This document shows, piece after piece, positions 28,141-41,850 of a stretch of DNA of 64,000 bases (positions are counted from its first letter, which is position 1; every line of letters starts with the position of its first letter). The stretch is from Homalodisca vitripennis. Its lineage: Eukaryota; Arthropoda; Insecta; Hemiptera; Cicadellidae. Made by a program: the position numbers and the translations under genes. Where the stretch lies: assembly GCF_021130785.1 (NCBI RefSeq), contig NC_060210.1, positions 183,302,001 through 183,366,000 of the forward strand. Direction: 5' to 3'. Below the pieces are notes generated by a model. It saw only the letters and a program-made list of their open reading frames with translations, had not been told where the DNA came from and did not search any database.

Positions 28141-30289
28141 CATATAGCCTTTATAAAATCGTATTTTAAATCTTGGTCTACGCTTTAATTGAAAAATATA
28201 AATTAATTTTTTAACCATCTATACATATACAAGTTGATGAACTGTACATAAATACATAACTGTATGTAAATGTATGACTGTATATGAGAAATAACAAAAT
28301 AAAGCTTAGTTGTAACGAATATTGACTTTATCAGCCAGTCAATTAAATGACCGCTATATTTTGGAAAATTGTCTTTATTACCTATTTTTGGAAACGTCAG
28401 GTTATGATATTGTACAATTGCCTTACTCTCTCATATTGGCATAAACGAATTACGTAATAATTCTTTTTGGACCTATCAATATTATAAATTTTTATTTTAG
28501 ATCATTATCTGACTAGATGATTTAAACAGTTCAATTACGTATAACTTGTATAACAATTGATGTGTGCCACGTATGCAGTATAATGAAATGGACTTGCCTA
28601 TGATGTGCATTTCTTATAAACGTATTAATTTAGCTTTTGAAAATCCGAATGGAAGCCCGCTAAACTACAAAACAGTTTAATGTACAACAGGATTTAGTTA
28701 AACATCGAGAATCTATAGATGAATGAATATTTTATGATGATCGTAAATATAACTTTAATTTTGTCAAACACTTATTTCAATCTGTCCTATAATCAAACTA
28801 ATCACTACGTCACTAATCTGTGGATGTCCATGCTCCTTATGACAGGAGCACAATGGAGCACAATAGAACCAAGAACAAGGAATAATGGTTTAGAACACAT
28901 AATAGTACGAAAACACTAGAATTTTGCTCAAAACTTCACGTATTTTCAAATTATTACAATTATTATGGTATCGTTGTTTTAATAAAATTAATTTCAACGT
29001 TTATGTGGTGTTTCTACCATTTATAAAATACTTTAACTATGTCTTTTTCTTAAAATGTTTTTTCTACTTTGTTTTGCTTCGTCCGAGTTGTACTTTTTTT
29101 GACGACAACTAATTTCAACGATAATCCTCCTCAATAACAATTTTCATTAGTTTTGTATTGCTTCGATTCACTCTTTCTGTATTTCACTTAGATGTCTGAA
29201 TGTATCAATTTACTTCTTCATTTTTCACTGTGTATTTTTTATTTTAACTTTTTTTATACATTACTCCGTATTTTAGTTGTTCTTGTATATTACTTTTATT
29301 ATGATTTTATTTGCTCTTTATGTACAAAGTTTTATCGGGTTTCTTGAATATTTTCAGCATTTGAACTAATATACTTTTAAATGGAGCTTCCCACTACCAT
29401 TTTTACCTGTCACCTTACATTATAACAGTACATTTACCTTTTTTGTGCTATTTACTTATACTTATCGCTTCCTTTCACGCAGTGTTTTTTATATTTACAT
29501 TTACAGATGGATTGGATTTTCCGAGCCATTAAACGTGCATTTTGTTGCAATAAAAATTATACTAATAGAAATCAATATACACTTAAGATTTTTGAAAATT
29601 AAAATTCCAATTGGAGGAGCCTATAATAGAAACAATATATCTTCCTTAATTCCTATAAAAAATATAAGAAATTGTAAAAGCCGCTACTATATTGTTTATA
29701 TTGTTATGGAGGAGTCCCAAGAGACATCTCCAATCTCTACTTCCTGAATCGGCAGGATTTACGCCAAAGCCTCTCCTGAAGGAGACATGATGGATGAGCC
29801 TGTTTAGTATTGGAACTGTAATTTGTTACTACATACTACCAGTTAATATTTAATAGTATAATATTTATAGAACTAATAATTTTCTATTATAAATAAATTC
29901 AATATTAAGTTTACTGTTTTGATTTTTTTGTTTCAAAATGATGATTTTACATCAATACTAACTAAATTTGTATTATTATCAGTAAATTAAAATAATTATA
30001 TTGTAGGAGCTGTTTCGTAAAACTGTTAGATAGGACTATTCAATCGTGTATAATTAAAGTATAAATGCCGTAATTTAAATGCGTATGCTTTACATATTTT
30101 AAATTGCTGAAAATTATTAAATGAAATGTGTAATTTAGCAGATGGATAGGTAAAGTTATTTGAAAATCCAATAGATGATAGATATTCTTAAATGAAATCA
30201 GGCTAGTTGCAGAAAACTAAGAAAGAGTACGAGTTGGTACTTTGTAATTACGTAAAACTTGGACGAGTTCTTTATGTTTTATTCTCTGT

Positions 30290-30430
30290 AATCGTCTCGC
30301 TGGTGCCAGAGGGAACAATCAACCAGGACCTTTAATGGCCCTTCAGCCCGGTGACGTCACGCCTGGTCAGCACAGAGCCTGACTCATGTACCATTGTAGC
30401 AGTTTGTCCCTTTATGTTCCTTCCGACACA
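30290..30430. promoter_or_regulatory. GC-rich patch with a palindromic CRE site
   Basis: About 140 bases with far more G and C than its surroundings, containing the perfect CRE palindrome TGACGTCA at 30352-30359. No TATA box or open frame adjoins it. It could be a small enhancer, an unrecognised exon or part of a repeat. Confidence 0.2.
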
Positions 30431-31253
30431 ATTGCTTTTACTTTAGAATTCTTTTCTATTACATCTCCGAGTTTAGTAAACTATTTTAAAATCAATTGCT
30501 GAATGTGTAAGATGCAGCAAATGCAGAGGGTATAATTAAAATATAAATTATAAAGTAACACAGTTTACTAAATATCTTAAATCTGTATAGTTAATGAAAT
30601 GAAGATTCCTCAGCATATAAATACTTCATTCGAAGAGCCAGATATATACAGGAAGATAAGTATCAGATTTTTGATTTGTCATTAGTAAGAAAACATTTAT
30701 ACTTTTTCAGGCTCGCAACCTAAAGTCCTTCATTAAGTATATCGACTAAATTAAACGAATAATCATTTATAAGCATTTATCACAACATGGTATTTTAAGC
30801 GCTACTTTCAAGAGGCTGTTTTATTGTTAAAATATTCTATTCAGTTTGAGGTAGGTGTTTATAAAATAATTCCATACGTTATATTAAATAATTTTGAATT
30901 CAGAATAATAAAGATACTATCCATGAAACATAATCGAAATGTAACGGTTACTAAAAATGTGTTGAAACTTTCAACAGAACTAGGCCAAAGTGGCTGTTAT
31001 ATTTAGTTTTACATTTGAATTTAGTTAAATATTAATAGACAGTGATTGATCAGTAATTTAATGCAGATAGCTAAGACTTTACTACAGTTTATCGATAACG
31101 ACTGGTTTCAAATACTATTTAACACTGGTATAAAATAAACTCTAGAATAAATGTGTGTGAGTGTTTGCATGCAACAAAGTAATGAGCGGAAGTGGTCTTA
31201 AGTCTTCTTAGGTGTACTATGAGAACAAGGTGAATTAACGCATTAAAATAATA

Positions 31254-31690
31254 ACCCAGCAGTTATCACTACTGCCTGGTTTATACCTTCCAGTTGAATG
31301 TACCACTGGGCACAGCATAAACAAATGTGTCACTTAAATCTGGGCAACCACACGGATACGGATATCCAGGAGCGGCACATCACTAAACGCAAATGGCGAT
31401 ATTCTCTATTCTACTGCGGGAGATGACTGTTGGAGTTGGAGTGCGTTTTGTTCCCTTAGTATCACAGGTTCTTGCTAGCCTCAACAAGGGTGTGCCACGC
31501 CCTGCCTGCTTTGACTGGAGAGGCTGGTCTAGAGCTGGCCCCTCCTTCTTCTTAGGGAAAATGACTTCAAGATTAGTGCTTTAATTTTTCCTTATGGATC
31601 TCGAAAGGAGGCGGCCCCTATCCATTAACCTTACCCATCTGGAATATTCTGTCACTCCTGAGGCAGAGCTAAGGCCCTTACAGGACTAAG
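31254..31690 (+). repeat. Dispersed repeat family A, copy 3
   Basis: Same strand as copy 1 (1600-2040) and similar over its whole length, including ATACCTTCCAGTTGAA, TCTGGGCAACC and TTTGACTGGAGAGGCTGGT. The 63-codon open frame inside it is not conserved in copy 1, so it is not taken as a gene. Confidence 0.8.
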
Positions 31691-33870
31691 TGCAATTTAT
31701 AAGCTTCTTGTACTAAGAAGACAAAGAAGCCTTAAAACCATGCTTCTACTTTTTACGATAAACTCAAATGTAATGCAACCACGGTAGAAAGTATTTTATT
31801 TGTATTAGTGTTGGATTTTGAAAAAAGGTTTTAGAATTATCTTGCGAATATAAAAGGTATATCCCATGTATAGGTATCAGAATTAGCCTCAGGTCTTCTC
31901 ACGTCTACACAGTATTGGCAGACATTATTCAGTTGAAAAAATTATATTTTGTAAAAGCGTTTCTCCTAATACAAGAGCAACACAAATCAATTTAGGTCAT
32001 TGAAGTTGCTATTAAAAGTGAAATTTTATTATAAAAAGTTCATTTTGATATATAAAATTTATTTGGTTGAGGGTTTTAAAGAAAATTGTTTAGATGTAGA
32101 TTGTTAAAAGTAAATAAATTCGTACTACTATTTCACTGTATTTAATAATAAGTTTTCAATGTAATATAAATCCAAATATAAACCATATATGTGGTAAATA
32201 AAAATTGTTTAAATAATGATAATGTATTGTCAATCCTATGTCCCAGTTGTTCTGTTCTACTTATCTGTACTTTGTCCATACACAGCCGAAGATAAGTGAA
32301 TCCTTTCTACCGTCTTACAGTAGCTGCACCTGCCGCCATTGTTCTTGTCCTGACAGCAACATCTCTCTCTCTCTCCTTTCTTTGTTAACGTTAAATCGTG
32401 TATTTCGAATCACTGAAAATTTTGGGGCAATAAATGAGTTGTATAAATAAACATAAAATATTGTCGGAGTTGTGACTTTTTTACAATCTAAAAGTTTATA
32501 GTTAGTTAATTAATTAATGTTATTATGTTTGAAAGCAAACGTTTCCAACATACGAATATTTTCGTAAATTCTTTATGTAATATTTATCTCACTTATAACG
32601 AGAATCTATTATTTTGTCATTATTTAATATTATTAACAATATCTAAAACTATACAAAAAACTTGTACATTTTAATTTTCAATGAGCAAAACATCTTTTTT
32701 AGGCAAACCAAGTTGCTTGTATTTGAAAGAATGAAATGTATTTTTTTATAAGTCTACAAGAGGGCCCGTAGTTAAAAAGTATACTATTTTTTTAACTAAA
32801 AGTTTGAATCAAGCATTGGTTTGCTCAAGAAGTTTATATCACCTCATGAAAAGTACCATATTTAGTAATTTAAAATGCATAAAACAATATTTAGTATTAA
32901 TCAGGTAATTATATTTACAAAATAAAGACCATTGTAATATTTCAAACCTAAAGATATATTCAGGCGAAAGCGATTCAGTAATCATTTCGTTAAGTTTACT
33001 TATCGCAATGTAAAGTACAAGAGTAGGCGCATGTTCAGTAACTAAACCTCGACAATCGTACTTTCGTATTTACTCTACAACTGTGGGAAGTCAAAAATTG
33101 TTTGAATGTGATCGTTAAATTTTTCTTTGGGACACTTTAGTATGGTGTACTCATCTTTTACAATATTCAATAATTGATATAATATATCATTGTAAAATAT
33201 TATATCAATATTCATAATTAACAGTGAATAAAACTTTTTTAATTAACGTAAACGTGTGTTACATCATTGTTATTTTTTTAAAGTCCGCCTTTAGATATTA
33301 TTACAACTGAAAACCGATAAAAGTAAAAACGTAAATCTTTATGGCTTACTTACAAAATGAAGAAGATTTATAGGTTATATTAAATGATTACTAATTGCCT
33401 TTTTGTGTTTGTTTATATTTATAATTGTTGTGTATGCCCTTACATCAAACGGTAATTTAAAATAACGAATTATTTATATGTTTCTAAAAAACCAGTTGGA
33501 TATCCGATGTACGCTATATACCGGTATTTTCCAAAGCCAAGATTTAAAAAATGAAATTTTAAAGTTGTAATAAAGTTATTTACTCGCACCTCACATTTTG
33601 ACATCAATTTCCTGCGGGTTGACCTATTTGCAGTAGGGCTACAGTCCACAAGGTTTTGTCGATATATCGGAATTCTGAAATGTACTTCACCGTAATGATT
33701 TCTCCGAAGTTTAATATAACACGTTTTATTTAAAAGGCTATTAAGGAGTATTACATAGATTCTATAACTTCTTCAAATTAACAATCAGTTTTACCGATGC
33801 CATATACTGTTAAAAATATTTCTTCATCTGTAAATATTCGTCAAAGTGTTATTTTGGCAACGTCACATTA

Positions 33871-34904
33871 AACCAAATGAGGGCCCAAAGGCAATCGTAC
33901 AGACTTTGGTAGCTTTATACATTTTTAATGAAAAACGGTAGAGTAATAAATTACAACCTCCTAAAATATTTCTTCGGGTTCGCAAATTTTTATAAAGGTT
34001 CACTTGCACTTTAGTGTTTTCAATGAATAAATTAGATATGGGCATTTTATTGTATATTAAATGAAAATTTTGAATATCTAGAAAGTACAGAAAATTTCCT
34101 AAATGTACCCCCCTTGTACATTAAAGGTGCTTCTTATATTGTTTAATTTATAAAAATCGATCACAAACAAGGTTTTAATTTTTAAAATATAATTGGAATC
34201 AATTTGAGAGAACAAGTATTATAAATATTTAGTGTGTTTTTTCGAGTATGAATTAGATTAACTAATTAATCGACAAGAATTAATATTCTTAGTTTATTGC
34301 AGCATCTTAAATCTTATACTGTTACAGACTACAATCCTGGTATCTGGATTCCATGTTTGTCTAAAAATATACAATAAATATAAATAAAAAATAAAAAAAA
34401 CTATCAAAACGTACTCTTTGCAACATTTTAAAATCAGACAAACCTGGGAAACAAAGAACCCCAGTGCAATCTTTCTGAGTCATTCTTACCGTCTTATCGT
34501 GTGCACAATTGATTGTATTACTATGTTTAACACTGTAACAGTGTACTAAAACAGTTACATTTAAAATGTAAAATATAGTTGTCATAATTTTATAATTTTT
34601 TAATGACGTCACAAGAAAGTCCGAGTGCGCTTATGGTAGTACATAAATAATTATTATAGTGTGACCTCTAGAACAATATACATGCAACACGCCAAACTCG
34701 TGTAATATTCACCTAAATTTAGCCATTAATTATTACAAAAGTTAACACAAACAACGTTTCTCGTACAAGACTTCTCTATCTATTGCGCATTCCATATGCC
34801 CACAAGCGTTACTGTTTCGAATTTTATATTTATGTTAACATAAATACATCATAACAGTGTTTTTTTATCTTTTTTTGTCGCTTTTTTATGACTGCACTCA
34901 GTTT
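33871..34904. other. Non-coding stretch, nothing recognised
   Basis: No recognised gene or repeat. The minus-strand frame at 34361-34612 has no signature. Confidence 0.5.
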
Positions 34905-35440
34905 GTTTACAAATTTATTTATCATGCGATTTTCTCCCGGCTATCATGGCAAAGCTTAAAACCAACGTTAAAATGTTCGTTAACGCTCAGTCAAAATCCG
35001 TGAAATTGCATGCCGATGCAACGTTGACTCGATGATGCCTATATAGAAATGAAGCTTAATCCAAAAGAGATTTTATGCGGAGAGACACAGAAATTATATT
35101 TTTGCAATTCCTCCAGCGATAGGCTTCACTAACACTCAAGCAAGTGGTGGTTGTATTATATAAAAAAACATCACATTCATTATTAAAGCATCAGTGTAAC
35201 GGAAAAAAATCCTCACAACTTTTTTACTTCCAGGAATAATTAACGAACCAATAAATCTAAAATCCCATTAAAAGTCTCGAAAGAGGCCTATTACTGGATG
35301 AAATTTCATTTACGTGCGAAACGAAGCTTAGCATTGGAAATGTTATCGAGGTTCGCAATAAAATTCTCGAAACGACTATTGAACGCATCGTTTTTATGGT
35401 GATGAAAAAAGCACGTAAAATCTTTAAAAAAATTATGTAA
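34905..35440 (+). repeat. Decayed dispersed repeat with a short open segment
   Basis: The start (GCGATTTTCTC at about 34927, then AAATGTTCG..AACGCTCAG) resembles 37580-37670, pointing to a dispersed family. Near its 3' end 60 codons (35261-35440, stop TAA) are open on the plus strand with a coding-like composition (for example IEVRNKILETTIERIVF). No methionine starts it, and upstream stops block the frame. A transposon-derived remnant seems the best guess. Confidence 0.4.
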
Positions 35441-36237
35441 CCTTTCTTGTTCTTTAAATTATTCTTCAATAAAGGAACGAACAGGGATTATTGATTTTCA
35501 AACCAGCCGTTGGAATACAGGATTGTCAAAAGAATAGTTTCAATTGTTTATACAGGAAAAGATTTGTTTGTGTAAGATTGCTTGCATAGAATTAGCATAG
35601 GTTAGAATAGGGAAAGTAATGTATTGTAGAAGAAAAATCAATTGACTTAGCTACGAGGCAATCTATATTCTTTGCATATCTGAACTGTATTGCAAAGTAA
35701 CCAATTACCATATAGAGCGACGAAACTACCATATACTTCGTAATAACAAAATTAAAACCCATTGATGTAGAAGTGGTTCTTTCTTGGAAAATCGGAATGA
35801 CGAATTGAATCTGTTCAAATCACTAATTAAAATCGCAATAAAAATTAAACCCATTAAACACAATAAATTACTACTAAGAAATTGTAAATTGTAATCCTTA
35901 AATGAAATGAAATTTAATAGAGTATATTGATTTTAGCAGAGCGATCATGTGCTGCTGGCATACTCTACGGGTAGATTTAATTTTATATATAAGTACACAA
36001 TGATATTTTTGCAGGAAGTTTTAAATTGTAAATTGGCAATACAATAAGCAGTTGTTCAACAATGATATGGTTTGAATTGTCTAATTTAAATAATTTTAAG
36101 AGTAACAGTTGAGTTATTTGAGTCCATGTTTATATTGTTATATTCGTAGTAATTGAGCTTAAGTCCATGTAAGTTTAGTATTTTCTGTGGTAGTTATTTA
36201 ATTATTGCAGTAGTAATGACACACTTATTTACAATAT
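35441..36237. other. Non-coding stretch
   Basis: AT-rich, nothing recognised. Confidence 0.5.
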
Positions 36238-36530
36238 AAGAATACGCCGATATGGTGTTTATTTATAGTGGACTTAAAGGCAGTGCTACGACCGCTGTTA
36301 AGAATAAAGACAACGTTGCCCTTATAGCAGAATTAAAAATGCTACAACAATTAGTGCTTTCTTACGTTACGGGAAACAGGATCACCTAGCACAAAGCTTC
36401 AGTATGACCGCTCTTGCCAACATGATGTTATTGTAGAGGAAAACATCGTTGTTGCTTTCAAACACTGTCCAGGTATTAGTACAAGACGTATTTCTAAACA
36501 CCTCAGAGTTACGCAAAGTAAACCCTTTTA
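36238..36530 (+). pseudogene. DUF4817-type (mariner-related) transposon remnant
   Basis: The frame at 36240 gives EYADMVFIYSGLKGSAT, which resembles the first helix of the DUF4817 region found at the N-terminus of many arthropod mariner-like elements (a YADM.FIYG...GNA pattern). In another frame 36421-36520 gives VEENIVVAF followed by PGISTRRISKHLRVTQSK, resembling the helix-turn-helix (PxxSTRxIAxxLGVSxxxV) that follows in that family. The two parts are out of frame with each other and stops lie between them. No catalytic DDE/DDD domain was found downstream, so this is a dead fragment. The identification rests on motif memory alone. Confidence 0.55.
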
Positions 36531-37359
36531 GTAAACCCTAGTTGTAATAAATAATATGAAAATTTGAAGAAGTAAAACAATGAAGATATTAGGGTTCATT
36601 TATTTCAATTAGGTAAATACTATAATGTGTCTATTTTCAATGTTATAGATACAATTATAGATTGCATAATTGAATATTTATTAATACCATTTATCGGATT
36701 GGGATATTGAGAAATGGTTTCCTATATTTAATTCAGAATATAAAAACAATATTTGAAATTATATAAATAGGCTATTTTTTAATTATTTATCATATGACCT
36801 TATTCAAATATTCTCAATATTTAATTCCAATCCAAGATGTGAGTCAAAGCAAAAACTGACCACAATAATAGTGGACCTTTAATTTAGGGACACGTATTAA
36901 AAGTTAACGGTTAATTTAAAGTTATTATTGAAACTTTTCGTACATTACGTGATAATATATGGACTCACTGTAAACTATACCACGAAAATAAATACAAATA
37001 TAAAGTATTGTGTTAAGGTTATAACTTCTACCAAACGCGTTTTCTCTCATTACAAGTCCAATTCTGTACACCGTGATATTCGTGTCCTCTACGAATTAGG
37101 ATTTCGTAAATGACGACGGGTACTAATCACACAGCACAGTTTTGGTACCTCTTAATAGAAAAACATGATATGTAACATTCATAGTGGACAGGACCCGTGT
37201 TCCTGCAGGCATATACATAATATAGAGGTGGTGAGGCCTATACAATCCCCTGAGTCTATACATCTGCTTCACAAGCCGTTGCGTAGGGAGCTGCAGACTC
37301 AGCGCATATCTTGAATCATTTACCAAAGAATTAATCTTTTATTTTATCGGTTGAGCACC

Positions 37360-37840
37360 AGTGAACCCTATCACTCGAGGGATAGAATACGATATTTCAT
37401 GATATTTCTGTTTGTCTGCATGTCTCTCTGTCCGCCCAATATTGCGAGAATATACTGACTTATATTCTTAAACCTTTCCATGAAGTTACAGTTCTATACA
37501 GGAAACATTGAGATTGACTCAAAGGTAGGGGACATTTTAAAATTGATTTGTAAGTAACCTACGTTAAAAATGTATTTATTCTGCGATTTTCTCGTTGCCA
37601 TCATTATTACCCATTATACCAATGTAAAAGTATTCGCTACGGCTCAGCCAATTTCTATAGGATAACATGCGCTGTACTTGTTGGTTATGTAATAAATAAT
37701 TAAGGTTTTATGAAAATTTCTAGTCCATATGTCAGTTCGATTTTGATATCGTGCGGACAGACATACAGACAGACAGCCACATATAAATTAACTTTTTGCG
37801 CCCCCTTAAGTGATATAATTGAGCTCAACTAAAAAAATAG
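37360..37840 (+). repeat. Dispersed repeat with GTCTGT/ACAG runs
   Basis: It starts with CTCGAGGGATAGAATACGAT and a TGTTTGTCTGCATGTCTCTC run (37407-37426), and ends with an ACAGACATACAGACAGACAG run (about 37758-37777) and a C-rich string GCGCCCCC. Opposed GTCTG and CAGAC runs near the two ends give it weak inverted-repeat character. The middle resembles 34905-35060. No protein is encoded. Confidence 0.5.
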
Positions 37841-37944
37841 TATAAGAAACAACTCAATCAGAATGATTGGTCTTTGAGATACACTAATCTCCACTAAAAA
37901 GAAACTAGAATAATTTTTTATTTAATTTGTGTATCAGCACCCAG

Positions 37945-38310
37945 AATACGTAGAATTAGGTTAATGTGAAACCTAATTTATGTAATGGAAAAAAATGCTT
38001 TCAAACTAATCAATAACCAGACTACTCACAACTGACTAAATACTAATCACACAAAACTACATTAGTTCCTCTTGATCACATATAATGAGGTACAATTATT
38101 CATTGTGAAACAGTAAATTACGTTAACTTTAATTACAGTTATTGCTTATTACAATACCTATTACTCGAATAAACGTTTTTAAACATCACTGTGAAATGTA
38201 ATGCAGTGGACATGTTGAGCTCAATCGCATTGGTTAATGGAACTGTCTGATATTAATCCGTAAGTAAATACAATGCAGTTTCTGTAATATTTAATCATAT
38301 CCGAGATGTT
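37945..38310. repeat. Diverged copy of the 3.1-3.5 kb segment
   Basis: Same strand and order of blocks as 3140-3520, with GTGAAACAGTAAATTAC and TAATGCAGTGGA kept. The hairpin stems of the other copy are disrupted here. Confidence 0.6.
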
Positions 38311-41300
38311 GGAACAACTGTAGTAATAGTTGCTTTAAAGTTTCTTGGGTTTGTCATATTTATATCAATAAAATTTCCAGATCCATCTTAGTAATGGAGA
38401 ACAACATTACATGTTTTATATTTAAGTGGTCACACTGCACCCTAATCTATTTAATCAAACTTTGAATATAATTTTAACTTTAAAGAATAAAAGTGCATAG
38501 CTTTAACGTTGCAAAAAATAATAAACACACTCGAATCTGCTATGCTACAAATAGGTAAAATTGATTATGTTATTCATTCATTCAGTAGAAAGTAGATAAA
38601 TGCTTTAGGTAATAAACATTTCAGGAAAAGCATGGTTTAAATCTTCCCGTATACCGCCAAACTAATTTAAACATTTTTAATATTTAACAATAAAAATATT
38701 TTTTTTAATTCAATAATATTGAATTTTTTATTGATTCTATGGAAAAATATTTTGACAGTGCTAAGTCATGTGGAAAATGTAATGAACAAATCTTATAGTA
38801 AAGAATGGTAGGAAGAATAATTAAAAAAGTAATTTATAAATTTACAGCTAAATAATACCAATAATAAAATGTACAAATACCTGATTTATACTAATAATAC
38901 ACATTTTTAAATAACAGATTTAAATTTTATATAACTTACATAAAAAATTATAAAATGTGTGTATAAAATCTACAGTAAATCAAATTACTGAAAAACCATA
39001 TATTATCCCACTGAAAATCTGTTAACTGCACTTTTGGGAAATAAATGTTAAATGCTGTTTAAAGGACCATAAAACTCTGCTGTATAAATTCTGCGTTTAA
39101 AGTACCGTCTCAAACGTGTTTCTCTAAGCTGGTTAATTAAATATTGGTAAATCTTTTTTTTTAAACCTGTTCAGAATCACTGCTTTGAAAACATTTTATG
39201 GAGACTTTGTTGGAAATTCTCTTAAAACCAATGGAAAATTGTTCATAAAACCTTAAAAAATCTATTAAATTCAATAAAGACAAATTTTACAAGAACACAT
39301 TTATTAAAGCATATTTGTTCCACAAAATTAATATTAAGACATTTATTATCTTTTATTGTTTTTGTCCTAGAACAGATAAAAATCTATTTTTATCCACTCT
39401 TCAGTGACTTAATCATCCATATATTTCATAGATGTATATTCCATGAGTATTGTTATTATTTTTTTTTATTTGGTTCATTTCTTGTAAATATATCATTGCT
39501 GTAATGAATGGACAGATGCCGTTAACATAAAGTACAAGGTTTGAACTTTATCAAGGTAAATTAAGTGTTGCTTTGTTATATATATTCTTTATAAAACAAA
39601 ATACCTGTAATTGCATAACTCCATTCAAATAGAACATTACCGGAGCGCGCTTAATGTAAAAGGAAATTCGTAAACACGGTTTTTCAGTACAGTGTTTTTA
39701 GTTTTGTAATAATTATAGTTATTATAAAATTTAGTAAGAAATGCGTAACAAACAGTTTAACTCAAATTGGAAAATAGTAGTTAAACTTGTTAATAGAAAA
39801 ACTGTAATTGAAACTATTAACGGGGGAGAATAAATTGCCCCATTATGTTAATATCTTTTCATTTATGACCTTTAATAAACGTAAATTCTAAGTTAGAAAC
39901 GTTTTAATGAACTTTGTTTTATAGTTTATTAATTGTTTTTTATTTACAATCATTATCTGACTCATTATATTTAGAACACAGATTCTAAATATTAAATGAA
40001 GCGTAACATCGTGTAATATAGAAACATATTTATTATAACTTATTTTAATGTATTACAGAGCTGTTATTGTGTTATACATATTTATATATGTGTACTAATA
40101 AAATTAATTTTAAATTTTCCAAATACATAAATCTTTCTGTATATTAAACACTGATCATCCTATTAAATATCATCTTTTTGTATAAAACAAGCAACTTTAT
40201 ATATAGATACCTGATAGCGTAGATATATTAATGTTAATGACATAAGTTTTTAAAATCGTTTAGTTCATTTGCAGCTTTTACGAAAAAAATATGCTGTGTT
40301 CCCTTCAGAGTGAGATTAATTAACTGTGACATTTTTAGAATAACATAAATTAATTTTGAAATATTTTAAGCCATTTTAAGGCTATACGCTTTGTTGTAGT
40401 ATATTATATGACCAGTTGTAGAGTATCAGAAATATTACCTGTATATATGTCTAATGTACAATACCACGCTCAACTCCATTTTGATTGTGAAAATAGGGTA
40501 AATACACTTTTGGATTTATTAAAAACACTTTTGTTTAAATTACTTACCGACTTACTTTACAAGTAAAAGTAAACATTGTTAGTTCAACCGAAAGTCATAT
40601 TAAAGGTTCTTTTTTAAAGATTAGGTGTGTACAAGTTTTAAAGGTTAGTATACATTTGACAGTTTTATATTCACTATCCTTCTCTAAACTTCCTTTACCA
40701 ATCGTCTAAACATATCATGTTGTATACTTACCACATTATTGTATTTATTCAATTTACATTAACTGCTTAATTTGCGCATAACAAATGTAATTACAATATA
40801 TGAATACTTAAATACCAATGTGGCTTAATTCTAAAGTTCTGTTAATACACGAACTTAACACAGCCTGAATTAGAGCAGTTGAAAAATTATTTATGATGTT
40901 TAAAGAAGATAAACGGTCATTCTTTCCAAACATATTTAATTACCATATCCTTTCGATTGTAACTTTACAGTAAGTAGGTGGGAACCAATAATATTTGGAG
41001 TAACTGTTAAAAAGACCCACTTAATTGTGATAAAAGTTTGAACGTTATATTTATTACTGAAGTCAGAACAGACTTTACAGATTGAAAGATTAGATACTAA
41101 TTCCATTTAATAAGTTTAATGAGTATAAAATGTACTCAAAGGTCCCAAGATGTCTTTTTCTAGTATACCATTTTGGGTGTTTCATTAAAAGAAACGCCGA
41201 TGGAACAAAAGATTTAGAAGTTCAAGGAGACAAACATTTGTGGATGAAGAGGTAGAAGATTCTGTAAATTAATTTAATAACATATATGGCTATTTATAAA

Positions 41301-41755
41301 TAACTCCATGATATGGAAAGGGAACATAATAATACAATTATTATATACCGTTATTGAGGGAATCCAATTAATAAAGGCGGCTACAATATGCAAAATGTTA
41401 AACCCACTTTAGCTTCGCTGCTGATATTAATATTTGCTGCTTATTAAAAATTCCTTTGAATTTTTCTGACCTTACTTGGACCTTAAAAACATGCAAATAG
41501 TGGTTTTATAATTGATACATTCCTATATAAAATTAACAGTTAATACAAAATAAAGTAAATAATAGTAGTTTTGCTGGAATGTCTAAAATTAACAAACTTT
41601 GTGTTGCTATTTAATCAATATATCAATGTATGTATGAAAAACATAATTCATTACTCTTTTCCTGACATTCGTTTACTAAATATTTAGAGGAATTATTATG
41701 GACAAATTAATTTTTAATTACAAGGTATTTGTTACAGCCTTATCTTTGTTTGGTT
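38311..41755. other. AT-rich non-coding stretch
   Basis: About 3.4 kb with no recognised gene, RNA or repeat on either strand. Confidence 0.5.
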
Positions 41756-41850
41756 TATGTGACAGATACGGCCAAATACAAAATAATTGAATCGGAAACA
41801 TATGTGACAGATACGGCCAAATACAAAATAATTGAATCGGAAAAAGTAAG

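Larger units (their letters stand above)
27685..33870. repeat. Right copy of the large collinear duplication
   Basis: It matches the block order of 17770-24760. The clearest anchors are TTAATCACTGTAATAAGCTT (27799-27818), GTCCAATTACAA (27879-27890), TTTACTCTACAAC and GTGGGA near 33070-33090, and GTAAATATTCGTCAAA at about 33831-33846. It carries its own insertion of repeat A (31254-31690) in a different place from the one in the left copy. Confidence 0.55.

Noticed and set aside
29445..29747. 100-codon plus-strand frame
   Set aside because: Ile/Asn-rich composition typical of AT-rich DNA, no motif, and it overlaps no conserved block.
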